NCBI GenBank assembly: GCA_902562835.1 | Contig: CACEUX010000001.1 | Location: 1 to 64,000, forward strand | DNA: 64,000 nucleotides | Reading direction: 5' to 3' | Origin: an uncultured Fidelibacterota bacterium | Lineage (GTDB): Bacteria; Fidelibacterota; Marinisomatia; Marinisomatales; UBA1611 | In this document: positions 47,970 through 57,657 of the stretch, piece by piece | Numbering within the stretch: position 1 is the first letter of the stretch | How the letters are laid out: each line of letters begins with the position of its first letter | Made by a program: the position numbers and the translations under genes | Notes under the pieces: model-generated | The model's input: only the letters and a program-made list of their open reading frames with translations | The model's database searches: none | Told to the model about the DNA's origin: nothing

Positions 47970-48524
47970 TTAAAACCAATCAATAAAACCTGGATAGTGA
48001 GGACCATTATTTTCACTAAAAGATTTTGAGCTGTACAACCTTTTAATAGGTATTCCTAACAGTGTAAGATAGACAGACTGCCCACTCCAGGCCGGTCGGT
48101 GGTAGGTCCTGGCGTTAATATCAAACAATCCGTTGTTCATTGGGGAATATTTAAGACCAGCATCCATGGCCATGTGTGGTTTCAGGTACATTTCGGACAC
48201 CCAGAGATCTTGATATGCAGGATTGATCATTACTCCGTGTACTTTTAAATCTGCTCGGAGGTCTTCGCGTATCTTGTATTCAAATATATTTGAGTATGCG
48301 TATGATGATATAGGGACTCCTTTATAAAAAGAAAAGCTTGCAGATAGTCGCTGTTGATGGCTAAACCGGCTATCTTCTATGTCTTCTTGGCCAAACGAAT
48401 CTATACCTTCAAAGGAGTCATCGCCAACTGGGTCTGGGTAAACATTCGGTCTAAACTGTGCTGTAACCATGGTTGCTACAAAAAAGACCGTGGTTATCAC
48501 ATATGTTTTTAGTGCTTTTTTCAT
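47970..48524 (-). CDS. Secreted protein of unknown function
   Basis: Signal-peptide-like N terminus; no family recognised. Confidence 0.55.
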   Translation of the reverse strand: MKKALKTYVITTVFFVATMVTAQFRPNVYPDPVGDDSFEGIDSFGQEDIEDSRFSHQQRLSASFSFYKGVPISSYAYSNIFEYKIREDLRADLKVHGVMINPAYQDLWVSEMYLKPHMAMDAGLKYSPMNNGLFDINARTYHRPAWSGQSVYLTLLGIPIKRLYSSKSFSENNGPHYPGFIDWF

Positions 48525-48782
48525 ATGCCCTTTTAGGAATATAATATTTTCTATGTATCTCTAGCACTTTATTTTTTTAATTGTTTTTCTGAAAAATTTT
48601 TTCAGGTTAACAAATTTTTTGTAAAGTGGTTATTTTTATACAAAATACTAATGTTCTGTTTTTACTGGAACCGTCTTGTTACTCCTTGTATATTCATATG
48701 ATGTGCTCATATTGCATAGATTATAAAGTGCGCTCAAAGAGACACTTCATTTAATAATTCACACTATATATACAGAGAAAAA

Positions 48783-49943
48783 ATGGCTGAAGAAAACAAC
48801 GGGAAGAACTCGTCAATTCCACGTGGTTATTTAACCGAGGATACTAAAGCTCGCCTTGAGTGGGTAAAAAAATATTCAGGTATTGAACTTGATGATAGCA
48901 TCAGTGACAAAGCAGAAGATCTACAGGGGATCATTGAAAATCACGTGGGTTTCATGAAGGTACCAATGGCTGTTGTGGGCCCTATGTCCTTGCAGGGAAA
49001 TTATGCAAAAGGTGATTTTTGTGTTCCCATTTGTACGCTTGAGGGCACGCTTGCGATGTCCATGAATCGAGGGATGTATGCTTCCTCACTATGCGGAGGA
49101 ACACAGGTTAAACATTTTAGGCAAGAACTTTCACGCGCTCCTGTGTTTATTTTTAACAATTTAGAAGAGAGCGCACAGTTTCAAACCTGGTTAAAGCAAA
49201 ACAAAGAGAAAGTTTCAGCTGCTGCTGAAAGCACAACCAACCACGGGAAAGTATTGAGGATAGACCAATACACCGTTCAGAACTATATTGTTCTTGATAT
49301 AGTAATGGACACAAAAAATGCTGCAGGTCAGAATATGGTCACATTGGCAGCAAAGGTTGCCTGTGAGCTTATTCGCAAAGAAACCGGATATAATTATTTT
49401 TTAGAATCAAATATAAACAGTGATAAAAAGGCATCCGTTAGAAACATGCTCCTTGGTAGAGGACACGGAGTTACTGCAGAAACAACAATCAAAAACAACG
49501 TAATGAAAAAAGTTCTGAAGGTAGACCCCGATGTTCTTTATGAAAACTGGGCATATTATCCGGTTTTTTCTAGTATGGTTGGTACGCATGGGGTTGCTAT
49601 TCATGAATCTAATGCGCTTACTGCCATATATTTGGCTACGGGCCAAGATACTGCCTGTGTGGCAGAAAACAGTATTGCACATTTTGACCTGGAAAAAAGA
49701 GGAGACGCTTTGAAGTTCAAACTAACCCTTCCTTCTCTTACGGTTGGAACTGTTGGCGGAGGAACACGTCTAAAGATGCAGAGAAACAACTTGGAACTAC
49801 TAGGATGTGCGGATGGTGAAAACTCTTCTAAAAAACTAGCTGAAATCATAGCTGGTGCAACTCTAGCGCTAGACATATCTCTTGTTTGTGCAATTGGCTC
49901 TCATACTTTTACAGATGCTCACATGAAATATGGTAGAAAGTAA
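48783..49943 (+). CDS. Hydroxymethylglutaryl-CoA reductase-like protein
   Basis: 'IENHVGFMKVPMAVVGPM', 'CTLEGTLAMSMNRG', 'SDKKASVRNMLLGRGHGVTAE', 'LATGQDTA', 'GTVGGGTRLKMQ'. Confidence 0.88.
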   Translation: MAEENNGKNSSIPRGYLTEDTKARLEWVKKYSGIELDDSISDKAEDLQGIIENHVGFMKVPMAVVGPMSLQGNYAKGDFCVPICTLEGTLAMSMNRGMYASSLCGGTQVKHFRQELSRAPVFIFNNLEESAQFQTWLKQNKEKVSAAAESTTNHGKVLRIDQYTVQNYIVLDIVMDTKNAAGQNMVTLAAKVACELIRKETGYNYFLESNINSDKKASVRNMLLGRGHGVTAETTIKNNVMKKVLKVDPDVLYENWAYYPVFSSMVGTHGVAIHESNALTAIYLATGQDTACVAENSIAHFDLEKRGDALKFKLTLPSLTVGTVGGGTRLKMQRNNLELLGCADGENSSKKLAEIIAGATLALDISLVCAIGSHTFTDAHMKYGRK

Positions 49944-49951
49944 TAATACGT

Positions 49952-50683
49952 ATGGATGTGCTTCAAAACCCCAGGTATTCTTATCTTGTGGGCAAGCAGG
50001 CCTTTTACTATAAAATATTCAAAGTTTTATTCTATTATTATTCCAAAATTGTATTTACCCTTTATGCCCCTCTCAAAGTTTTTGGTAGAGAAAACTTACC
50101 AGAGGGGTCATTTATTTTTTGCAGTAACCACAACAGCCATATGGACGTTGCGGTTCTTGCAGCATCCGCAAGGAAAAACTTTAATCACTTTGGAATGTTA
50201 GCAGCAAGAGACTACTGGTTTGATAGTTGGATAAAAAGAATGTTAGTAAACACTGTAATGAATTTGGTCCCCGTAGAACGCAAATCAAGTAAGATACGGA
50301 AACTTTCAACAGATGACACCATAAGCCTGTGCAGTTCTTTTATGGATTATGGTCAGCGTTCTTTAATAATGTTCCCAGAAGGGACACGAGGTGATCCGGG
50401 AAAGGTCCTACCGTTTAAAAAGGGTGCAGCAACTTTTTCAATAAAATTAGACAAGCCTATTCTTCCAGCTGTGATTTACGGCTCCCATAAAATCTGGCCA
50501 AGAGGAAAAATATTTTTTGGTTGGCCTACCAAAATTCATGTTTACATTCTTAATCCAATATACCCAGGTTCGTTTCTTGAAAGAGCCAACCCCTCTGAAG
50601 AAGAAGTTGGTGAAGCAATTGAGAAAATCACTATTCAGCTTGAGAAACAGATAAAGGAAAAGGCGAGTTTCTTATATGAATAA
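49952..50683 (+). CDS. 1-acylglycerol-3-phosphate acyltransferase-like (PlsC family)
   Basis: 'NHNSHMDVAVL' and 'MFPEGTRGDPGKV'. Confidence 0.88.
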   Translation: MDVLQNPRYSYLVGKQAFYYKIFKVLFYYYSKIVFTLYAPLKVFGRENLPEGSFIFCSNHNSHMDVAVLAASARKNFNHFGMLAARDYWFDSWIKRMLVNTVMNLVPVERKSSKIRKLSTDDTISLCSSFMDYGQRSLIMFPEGTRGDPGKVLPFKKGAATFSIKLDKPILPAVIYGSHKIWPRGKIFFGWPTKIHVYILNPIYPGSFLERANPSEEEVGEAIEKITIQLEKQIKEKASFLYE

Positions 50684-52433
50684 AAAGGGGAAATTCTTTG
50701 GTGTAAACAACACCAATTGGGGTCACAAGTGGGGTTTTAGGGACTCCGGCTTTATTGTCAATGAAGACAGGTCTGTTACTTTTGCAGGAAACCGGTATCC
50801 TATCTGTGGGAAAAAACTTTCAAAGTTCATCCCATTTGTTGAGGAGGTGTTAGGTATTGAATTCAAGATAAAACCCAAGGTTGAAGAGCTAGACAAAAAA
50901 CACGTTGATAAAGCTTTTGTAAACCATGATTTTATTAGTGAGCTTCGTTCAAAGTTTGACGAGGATCGCTTTACTGAAGAAGAGAATGAAAGGTTATTAC
51001 ATAGCCATGGTCAACACTCTACGGACGAGGTGTATAAGGTCTTATATGGCAAGCTTAAAAAGTTCACCGACCTTGTCTTTTACATTGAAAGCGAAGAAGA
51101 AGCCATTGAATTAATAGAACTAGCAAAGAAACATGATGTTTGCCTTATACCATATGGTGGAGGTACAAATGTGACAAATGCCTTACGGCCCCCAGAAGAT
51201 GAGCATAGAATGATTGTCACAGTTGACACAAGAAGGTTAAACAAAATTGAGTCCCTGGACAAAGAGAACCTAATGGTCACTGTTCAATCTGGTATAACAG
51301 GTAAAGACCTTGAGGAGGCTTTAAACAAGGAGGGGTTTACTGTTGGGCATGAACCTGATAGCTATGAATTTTCAACTGTTGGCGGATGGATATCTACTAA
51401 TGCAGCTGGTACGAAAAAGCACCGTTATGGAAACATAGAAGACATTGTACAAAATCTTACAATGGTCACGCCCTCTGGAACAATTAACCAGATCAAACCA
51501 CTCACAAGGTCATCTATTGGTATAAAAGCCCAAAACATCCTTTTTGGATCCGAAGGAAACTTGGGCATCATAACCAAGGCTACTTTAAAAATGCATCGCT
51601 TACCAGAAAAGTCTTCTTATGAATCAATTGTACTTAGTGATTGGCAAACTGGTGTTCAGTTCATGCAAGACCTATCTCGCTCTAACATGGTTCCAGCCAG
51701 TTCTCGATTGGCGGACAACCTACAAATACGCCTTGGCCAGGCGCTGAAAGAAGAAAAAAGCGGGCTTCCTAAGCTTCTTGATAAGTTTAAACAGTTTGTT
51801 CTTTTTAAAGTGAAGGGATTTGACCCAGAAAAATTTACCGTGGCAGTATTTAAGATAGAAGGTTCTGAGGTAGAGGTAAAAACTCAAAGACAAAACCTTG
51901 AAAATCTAGCGAAAAAGCATCGTGGTGTCCTTGCCGGTGAAAGCACTGGAAAAAGTGGGTATTTGGCAACAATGGTAATTGCCTACATAAGGGAGTTGAT
52001 CTTTACGCAAAACATTCTTGGCGAAACAATGGAAACTGCTGTCCCTTGGTCAAAAATCAACCAGGTAAAAGAAGAAGCTTCAAAGCTAATTGTAAAACTA
52101 CACAAGGAGCACAACCTCCCAGGAAAACCTTTTTTTACATCAAGAATTTCAAAGGTATATCACACGGGTGTTTGTATGTACAACACAATAGCAATGTGTT
52201 ATGATGGAGTAGAAAACCCTGAAGATGTTTTTACAGAAATCGAACATATTATGAGAGAAAACTTTATAGAGAATGGTGGGTCAATATCACACCATCATGG
52301 AGTCGGAAAGCTAAGAAAAGACTTTATGTCAAACACAATATCTGAGGGTAGTGTTGAAATGATAAAGGGCATAAAAAAAAATCAAGACCCTCACAATATT
52401 TTTGGAGTAAACAACAACATTGTAATGGACTAG
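50676..52433 (+). CDS. Alkylglycerone-phosphate synthase-like FAD-linked oxidase
   Basis: 'LIPYGGGTNVTNAL', 'GHEPDSYEFSTVGGWISTNAAGTKKHRYGNIEDIV', 'IAYIRELIFTQNILGETMETAVPW', 'GGSISHHHGVGKLRKDFM' match the eukaryotic AGPS pattern; 8-nt overlap with upstream gene. Confidence 0.85.
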   Translation: MNKKGKFFGVNNTNWGHKWGFRDSGFIVNEDRSVTFAGNRYPICGKKLSKFIPFVEEVLGIEFKIKPKVEELDKKHVDKAFVNHDFISELRSKFDEDRFTEEENERLLHSHGQHSTDEVYKVLYGKLKKFTDLVFYIESEEEAIELIELAKKHDVCLIPYGGGTNVTNALRPPEDEHRMIVTVDTRRLNKIESLDKENLMVTVQSGITGKDLEEALNKEGFTVGHEPDSYEFSTVGGWISTNAAGTKKHRYGNIEDIVQNLTMVTPSGTINQIKPLTRSSIGIKAQNILFGSEGNLGIITKATLKMHRLPEKSSYESIVLSDWQTGVQFMQDLSRSNMVPASSRLADNLQIRLGQALKEEKSGLPKLLDKFKQFVLFKVKGFDPEKFTVAVFKIEGSEVEVKTQRQNLENLAKKHRGVLAGESTGKSGYLATMVIAYIRELIFTQNILGETMETAVPWSKINQVKEEASKLIVKLHKEHNLPGKPFFTSRISKVYHTGVCMYNTIAMCYDGVENPEDVFTEIEHIMRENFIENGGSISHHHGVGKLRKDFMSNTISEGSVEMIKGIKKNQDPHNIFGVNNNIVMD

Positions 52434-52455
52434 GTGAAATGTTGAGACCTGTATT

Positions 52456-53265
52456 ATGTTATTAAAAGAAAAAGTATTCATCGTAACCGGAGCGTCTTCA
52501 GGAATTGGAGAAGAGCTTTGTAAGCAACTTTCTGCTAGTGGCTCAACCGTTGTTTGTGCCGCAAGAAGGCTAGATGAGCTTGAACGCGTCTCTGATATAA
52601 TAAATTCATCTGGGGGCAAATCAATTGCTGTTCAAACGGACATAACCATAATTGAGCAGTGTAATAGAATGATAGAGAAAACAATTGAAACATTTGGCCA
52701 AATTGATGGACTTGTTCTAAACGCGGGCGTCAGCATGTGGGCAAGATTTGAAGATATCGCAGATATTAGTTTTTTTAAAGATCTGATTAACACAAATTAT
52801 CTTGGCGCTGTAAACTGCGTGCATGCAGCTCTTCCTTATTTAAAAAAATCAAATGGAAAAATAATAAGCTGCTCAACAGGTCAGGCGCTCATGGGGTTTC
52901 CTAGTCATTCTGGCTATGCAGCATCAAAACATGCTCTTCATGGGTTTTTGTCAACCTTAGCTATAGAAAACAAAAACGAAATAACAATTTTAGAAGCTAT
53001 CCTTGGCTGGATACGAGATACTAATCTTCGTGGCAATGCGTTTGGGGCAGATGGGAAAAAACATTCAAGACCACCAAAGAAACATACAAAAGAATCTGTG
53101 GGACTCAATAATTGTGTTGAAAGAATTCTAACTGCGATGAAGAATGATTGGCGAACTGTGTATATCCCTCGCAAGTTACGCTTAATACCTTTTTACAAGG
53201 CCTTTTGGAGGTGGTATTTAGAATACCGGGCAGATCGAGTTGTTAAGAAACCAGCTAAGGGCTAG
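52456..53265 (+). CDS. Short-chain dehydrogenase/reductase
   Basis: 'TGASSGIGEELCKQL', 'LNAGVSMW', 'CSTGQALMGFPSHSGYAASKHAL'. Confidence 0.92.
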   Translation: MLLKEKVFIVTGASSGIGEELCKQLSASGSTVVCAARRLDELERVSDIINSSGGKSIAVQTDITIIEQCNRMIEKTIETFGQIDGLVLNAGVSMWARFEDIADISFFKDLINTNYLGAVNCVHAALPYLKKSNGKIISCSTGQALMGFPSHSGYAASKHALHGFLSTLAIENKNEITILEAILGWIRDTNLRGNAFGADGKKHSRPPKKHTKESVGLNNCVERILTAMKNDWRTVYIPRKLRLIPFYKAFWRWYLEYRADRVVKKPAKG

Positions 53266-53302
53266 TCGTGTCAGAGGCCTTACCTCTTAATAAGGGTTAA
53301 AC

Positions 53303-54109
53303 ATGATTCAAAAAGTCCTTGTTTGGTTTATACAGTTTGGGCCATCAACAAAACGATGGTTTTGGCGAAAATGGTATAACGCATTTGCTAACAAATCAAA
53401 AGACCATTCATTCCGATTTATGAACTATGGGTATGCAGAGGATGGATTTAATCCAGAAATACCAGAAGAGGACAAAGCGGAACGTTATCCTCTTCAATTA
53501 TACCACCACACCTCAACACAAATTGAACTGTCGGGTAAAAAACTACTAGAAGTTGGTTGCGGGCGTGGGGGTGGAGCCTCCTATGTCCAACGTCAACTTA
53601 AAACAGAGTCTGTTGTTGGGATGGACATCTCTGAGAGCGCAATTAGACTTTGTAAATCTTCACACGAAATAGATCGGTTAGAGTTTATTGTTGGCGACTC
53701 AGAAAATATTCCCTTTGAAAAAGAAACATTCGACGCTGTTTTGAATGTTGAATCCTCTCATTGCTATGGAAACCTTACTGCCTTTCTTTCTGAGGTTCAG
53801 AGAGTTTTAAACCCAGGGGGGTTTTTGTTGTGGTGTGATTTTAGATCTCACAATGAAATGAAAAAGTTTTTTAAACTTGCTGATGATGTGGGCCTAACCC
53901 TGATTAACCAAACAGACATTACTAAAAACATATTAGACGCCCTTGATCTTTTGACACCAGGACGTAAAAAGCAAATTGACACTCACGTCCCTAAAATAAT
54001 TCGAAACGTGTTTAAGTCTTACGCGGGATTGCGGGGAAGCAGTGTTCATAATGCGTTTTTAGCTGGAGAGCTTGTTTATAAAAGCTCAGTGTTTCAAAAG
54101 GAGACATAG
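53303..54109 (+). CDS. Class I SAM-dependent methyltransferase
   Basis: 'LLEVGCGRGGGASYVQRQL', 'VVGMDISESAIRLCK', 'VQRVLNPGGFLLWCDFR'. Confidence 0.87.
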   Translation: MIQKVLVWFIQFGPSTKRWFWRKWYNAFANKSKDHSFRFMNYGYAEDGFNPEIPEEDKAERYPLQLYHHTSTQIELSGKKLLEVGCGRGGGASYVQRQLKTESVVGMDISESAIRLCKSSHEIDRLEFIVGDSENIPFEKETFDAVLNVESSHCYGNLTAFLSEVQRVLNPGGFLLWCDFRSHNEMKKFFKLADDVGLTLINQTDITKNILDALDLLTPGRKKQIDTHVPKIIRNVFKSYAGLRGSSVHNAFLAGELVYKSSVFQKET

Positions 54110-54111
54110 GA

Positions 54112-55389
54112 TTGAGAACTTTTTGTGGTTTAATATTTTTTATATCCACGCTTCAAGCTCAATTAACCATCTTGCATTGTGGGGTATTAATAGATGGGTA
54201 TTCTAGTAAACCAAAAAAAGTGGTCTCTATCATAATTCAGGAATCTACTATCATTGACATAGCAGATGGATATGTGGACCCCGGTGATGGAGATGTTTTT
54301 TTTGACCTTAATCAATACACTGTTCTTCCTGGGCTGATGGATATGCACGTGCACCTTTCTGGTGAATCGAATCCAAAAAGGTATATGGAACGATTCACAA
54401 TGGACCTTGATGACTATGCTTACAGGTCAATTAAATACGCTGAACGCACACTAATGGCTGGCTTTACCACAGTAAGAGACCTTGGTGGACCAGTAAACAC
54501 CTCTTTAAGGGATGCAATTAATAACGACTTTTTGATTGGTCCAAGGATCTACAGCGCGGGAAAGTCAATAGCAACAACTGGGGGTCACTCAGACCCCACC
54601 AACGGTATGAGTTTTGAACTAATGGGAGACCCGGGTCCTAATAAAGGGGTCGTAAATGGTGTTCCAGAATCAAGGAAGGCTGTTAGGCAGCGATATAAAA
54701 ACGGTGCAGACCTCATAAAGATAACAGCAACTGGTGGCGTGTTGAGCGTAGCGAAAAGCGGAGAGAACCCTCAATTTAAAGAAGATGAGATCCGAGCTAT
54801 TGTTGAGACAGCTGCTGATTATGATATGCATGTAGCAGCACATGCTCATGGAGCAGAGGGAATGAAGCGGGCAGTTCGAGCTGGTGTCCGCTCAATCGAG
54901 CACGGTACACTCATGGATGAAGAAACTATAGAACTAATGAAAAATAGGGGCACATATTATGTTCCTACAATATCTGCTGGCGAATTTGTAGCGGAGAAGG
55001 CACTTATAGATGGCTACTATCCTGAGGTAGTTCGGCCTAAGGCAAAAAAGATTGGCCCCAAAATAAAAGAAACATTTAAGAAGGCTTATGATGCTGGTAT
55101 ACCTATTGCTTTTGGGACAGATTCTGGAGTTTCTTACCATGGTGAAAATGCGAGAGAATTTACCTATATGGTAGAAGCCGGAATGTTGCCAATGGAAGCA
55201 ATTCAATCCGCTACAAAAACAGCGTCTGAGCTCTTGGAGATAAATGAGTTTTTAGGGCTAATAAAAATCAACATGTTAGCAGACATCATTGCTGTAGGCG
55301 GTGAGCCTCTAAAAGATATATCAGCCTTAGAGAATGTAGTGTTTGTAATGAAAAATGGTGTTGTATATAAAGGTGTGGGAGAAAAATGA
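54112..55389 (+). CDS. Secreted amidohydrolase (imidazolonepropionase/prolidase-like)
   Basis: 'LPGLMDMHVHLSG', 'HVAAHAHGAEGMKRAV', 'SIEHGTLMD', 'IAFGTDSGV'. Confidence 0.9.
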   Translation: MRTFCGLIFFISTLQAQLTILHCGVLIDGYSSKPKKVVSIIIQESTIIDIADGYVDPGDGDVFFDLNQYTVLPGLMDMHVHLSGESNPKRYMERFTMDLDDYAYRSIKYAERTLMAGFTTVRDLGGPVNTSLRDAINNDFLIGPRIYSAGKSIATTGGHSDPTNGMSFELMGDPGPNKGVVNGVPESRKAVRQRYKNGADLIKITATGGVLSVAKSGENPQFKEDEIRAIVETAADYDMHVAAHAHGAEGMKRAVRAGVRSIEHGTLMDEETIELMKNRGTYYVPTISAGEFVAEKALIDGYYPEVVRPKAKKIGPKIKETFKKAYDAGIPIAFGTDSGVSYHGENAREFTYMVEAGMLPMEAIQSATKTASELLEINEFLGLIKINMLADIIAVGGEPLKDISALENVVFVMKNGVVYKGVGEK

Positions 55390-56795
55390 ACCTTAATAAA
55401 AAAGAACTAGAAACCTCAATTAATAAGTTTTGGGATGACAGTATCGTCCCAACGCTTATCGAATACATTAAAATTCCAAACAAGTCACCATCTTTTGATC
55501 CAGATTGGAAAAGAAATGGGCACATGGATAAGGTTCTTGTAATGGCAGTGGAGTGGGCAAAAAAACACATGCCGGAGGAGGCTGAATTAACAACGAAAGA
55601 AAGCCCGGGCAGAACACCAATTATTTTAATTGATGTCCCAGGTGAAACGGATGGAAACATCCTTATGTATGGTCATTTAGATAAGCAGCCTGAAATGGAC
55701 GGTTGGGATGGCGACTTGGGTCCATGGACCCCCGTTATTAAAGAAAACAAATTATTTGGTCGAGGTGGTGCTGATGATGGGTATGCCTTGTTTGCATCCT
55801 TATCTGCAATAAGATCTCTTAAGGAGCAAGGGGCAAAAACTCCTCGAATATTAATTTTAATAGAGTTTTGTGAAGAAAGCGGCTCTCCTGACCTACCCCA
55901 CTATATAGAAAGTTGTGAAAACCTAATTGGAGCCCCCGATTTAGTGATCTGTTTGGATTCAGGTGCGGGAGACTATAATCGTTTTTGGACAACAACCTCA
56001 CTTAGGGGGTTGATTGGTTGCTCTCTAAAAGTTGAGGTCTTAAAAGAGGGCGTCCATTCTGGTGGCGCCAGTGGGCATGTTCCATCATCTTTTAGGGTTG
56101 CCAGACAACTTCTCTCTAGGCTAGAAAATGAAAAAACAGGTGAAATAAGTCTCGCAGAGCTGAACACCAATATCCCAGAACACAGAATAGTAGAAACAGA
56201 AAAACTTGTTAGCATCCTTGGAGACGAAGTTGTAAATGAATTTCCCTGGAGGGGCGACATGCAGCCATCTACGGACAACAATGTTGAGGGGGTACTACGA
56301 AGAACATGGTTACCAAGCCTTTCGGTTGTTGGTGCCGGTGGATTACCACCTTCAAACAATGCTGGGAATGTATTGCGACCTTATACACAATTACAGCTTT
56401 CCATAAGGATTCCTCCTTTAGTAAACCACCTCAAGGCTCAAGAGGCAATTGGGGAAGCGTTGACAAAAAACCCACCTTACAATGCAAAAGTGACTGTTTC
56501 TTTTGATGAGCCTGCATCTGGTTGGAACGCTCCAGAAACGGTTGCATGGTTGGCCTCATCAATAAAAAGTGCATCCAGGAGTTATTATGGCGAAGATGCA
56601 TGCTCAATAAGTGAGGGTGGAACAATACCTTTCATGGCAATGCTGGGTGAACGATTTCCCAAGGCGCAGTTTGTTATCACTGGGGTTTTGGGTCCGGGCT
56701 CAAACGCACATGGACCAAATGAGTTTCTACATATTCCATATGCTAAAAAACTAACAGCCTGTATAGCATCAATCATCAACGACTTCCCAAGCTGA
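55386..56795 (+). CDS. M20 family metallopeptidase
   Basis: 'LMYGHLDKQPEMDGWDGDLGPWTP', 'GRGGADDGYALFAS', 'EFCEESGSPDL'; ATGA overlap with upstream gene. Confidence 0.92.
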   Translation: MNLNKKELETSINKFWDDSIVPTLIEYIKIPNKSPSFDPDWKRNGHMDKVLVMAVEWAKKHMPEEAELTTKESPGRTPIILIDVPGETDGNILMYGHLDKQPEMDGWDGDLGPWTPVIKENKLFGRGGADDGYALFASLSAIRSLKEQGAKTPRILILIEFCEESGSPDLPHYIESCENLIGAPDLVICLDSGAGDYNRFWTTTSLRGLIGCSLKVEVLKEGVHSGGASGHVPSSFRVARQLLSRLENEKTGEISLAELNTNIPEHRIVETEKLVSILGDEVVNEFPWRGDMQPSTDNNVEGVLRRTWLPSLSVVGAGGLPPSNNAGNVLRPYTQLQLSIRIPPLVNHLKAQEAIGEALTKNPPYNAKVTVSFDEPASGWNAPETVAWLASSIKSASRSYYGEDACSISEGGTIPFMAMLGERFPKAQFVITGVLGPGSNAHGPNEFLHIPYAKKLTACIASIINDFPS

Positions 56796-56802
56796 ATCTG
56801 TT

Positions 56803-57654
56803 TTGATCAGAACCTACTTGATTCTCCTGTTGGCTCTGGTCTCTGTTAGCTCATCATCTCTAGTTGTAAGATATGCTGCTTCTGTTCCCGCTGTTACATT
56901 GGCCTTTTGGAGAATGTTTTTAGCAAGCGGAATGCTGTGGGTTTATAGCATAAAAAAAACTGAGTCTCTTTCAAAGAAAAACAGAACTAGAGTTGTATTC
57001 GCAGGTCTGTTCTTGGGTCTTCATTTTATATTCTTTTTTATTGGTGTTCGGGAGGTTTCTGTTGCAAATGCTACGCTATTAGCCAATACGGGTCCATTTT
57101 TTACCGCTCTTTTTTCTATTGCTGTTAGAAAACCTATTCATAGATATGCCTTTTTAGGTCTTGTTTGTGCAATGGTTGGAATTTTGGTTGTACAGGGCTC
57201 TGAGCTAGACACGATTATGCAAAACTTTTACGGAAATTTCTTTTCTTTATTAAGTGGGGTGTGTATTGCCATTACATATGTTTTTGCTTCTAAAATACGG
57301 AAAAATACAAGCAATGTTATATATGGTCGTTCGTTATTTTTGGTCGCTGCTTTAACCATTGCACTTGTCGCAATTATTTTTGCTGTTCCTTTATTTGGTT
57401 TCAGCCTTGAACACTTCTGTTGGTTTCTGTTCTTGGGCCTTGTTCCAACAGTTTTGGGACACAACGTATTAAACTATGTAATTAAGTATTTGACACCCAC
57501 AGCCGTTGCCTCTGTGCCCCTTGGGGAGCCAGTTATCGCTTCTGTTTTTGCTTATTTTCTTTTTTCAGAGCTTATTCCCGTGAATGCATATTTTGGTGCA
57601 CCATTTATTTTTATAGGCATATATTTGATTTTAAAGAACTCGTCTAGCAGGTAA
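56803..57654 (+). CDS. EamA/DMT-superfamily transporter
   Basis: Ten hydrophobic segments; 'ANATLLANTGPFFTALFS', 'VPTVLGHNVLNYVIKYLTPTAVASVPLGEPVIASV'. Confidence 0.88.
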   Translation: MIRTYLILLLALVSVSSSSLVVRYAASVPAVTLAFWRMFLASGMLWVYSIKKTESLSKKNRTRVVFAGLFLGLHFIFFFIGVREVSVANATLLANTGPFFTALFSIAVRKPIHRYAFLGLVCAMVGILVVQGSELDTIMQNFYGNFFSLLSGVCIAITYVFASKIRKNTSNVIYGRSLFLVAALTIALVAIIFAVPLFGFSLEHFCWFLFLGLVPTVLGHNVLNYVIKYLTPTAVASVPLGEPVIASVFAYFLFSELIPVNAYFGAPFIFIGIYLILKNSSSR

Positions 57655-57657
57655 GGC

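Noticed and set aside
48525-48782. Possible riboswitch upstream of the HMGR gene
   Set aside because: AT-rich 258-bp intergenic region with some short repeats of 'aaattttttc/g' but no convincing conserved secondary structure.
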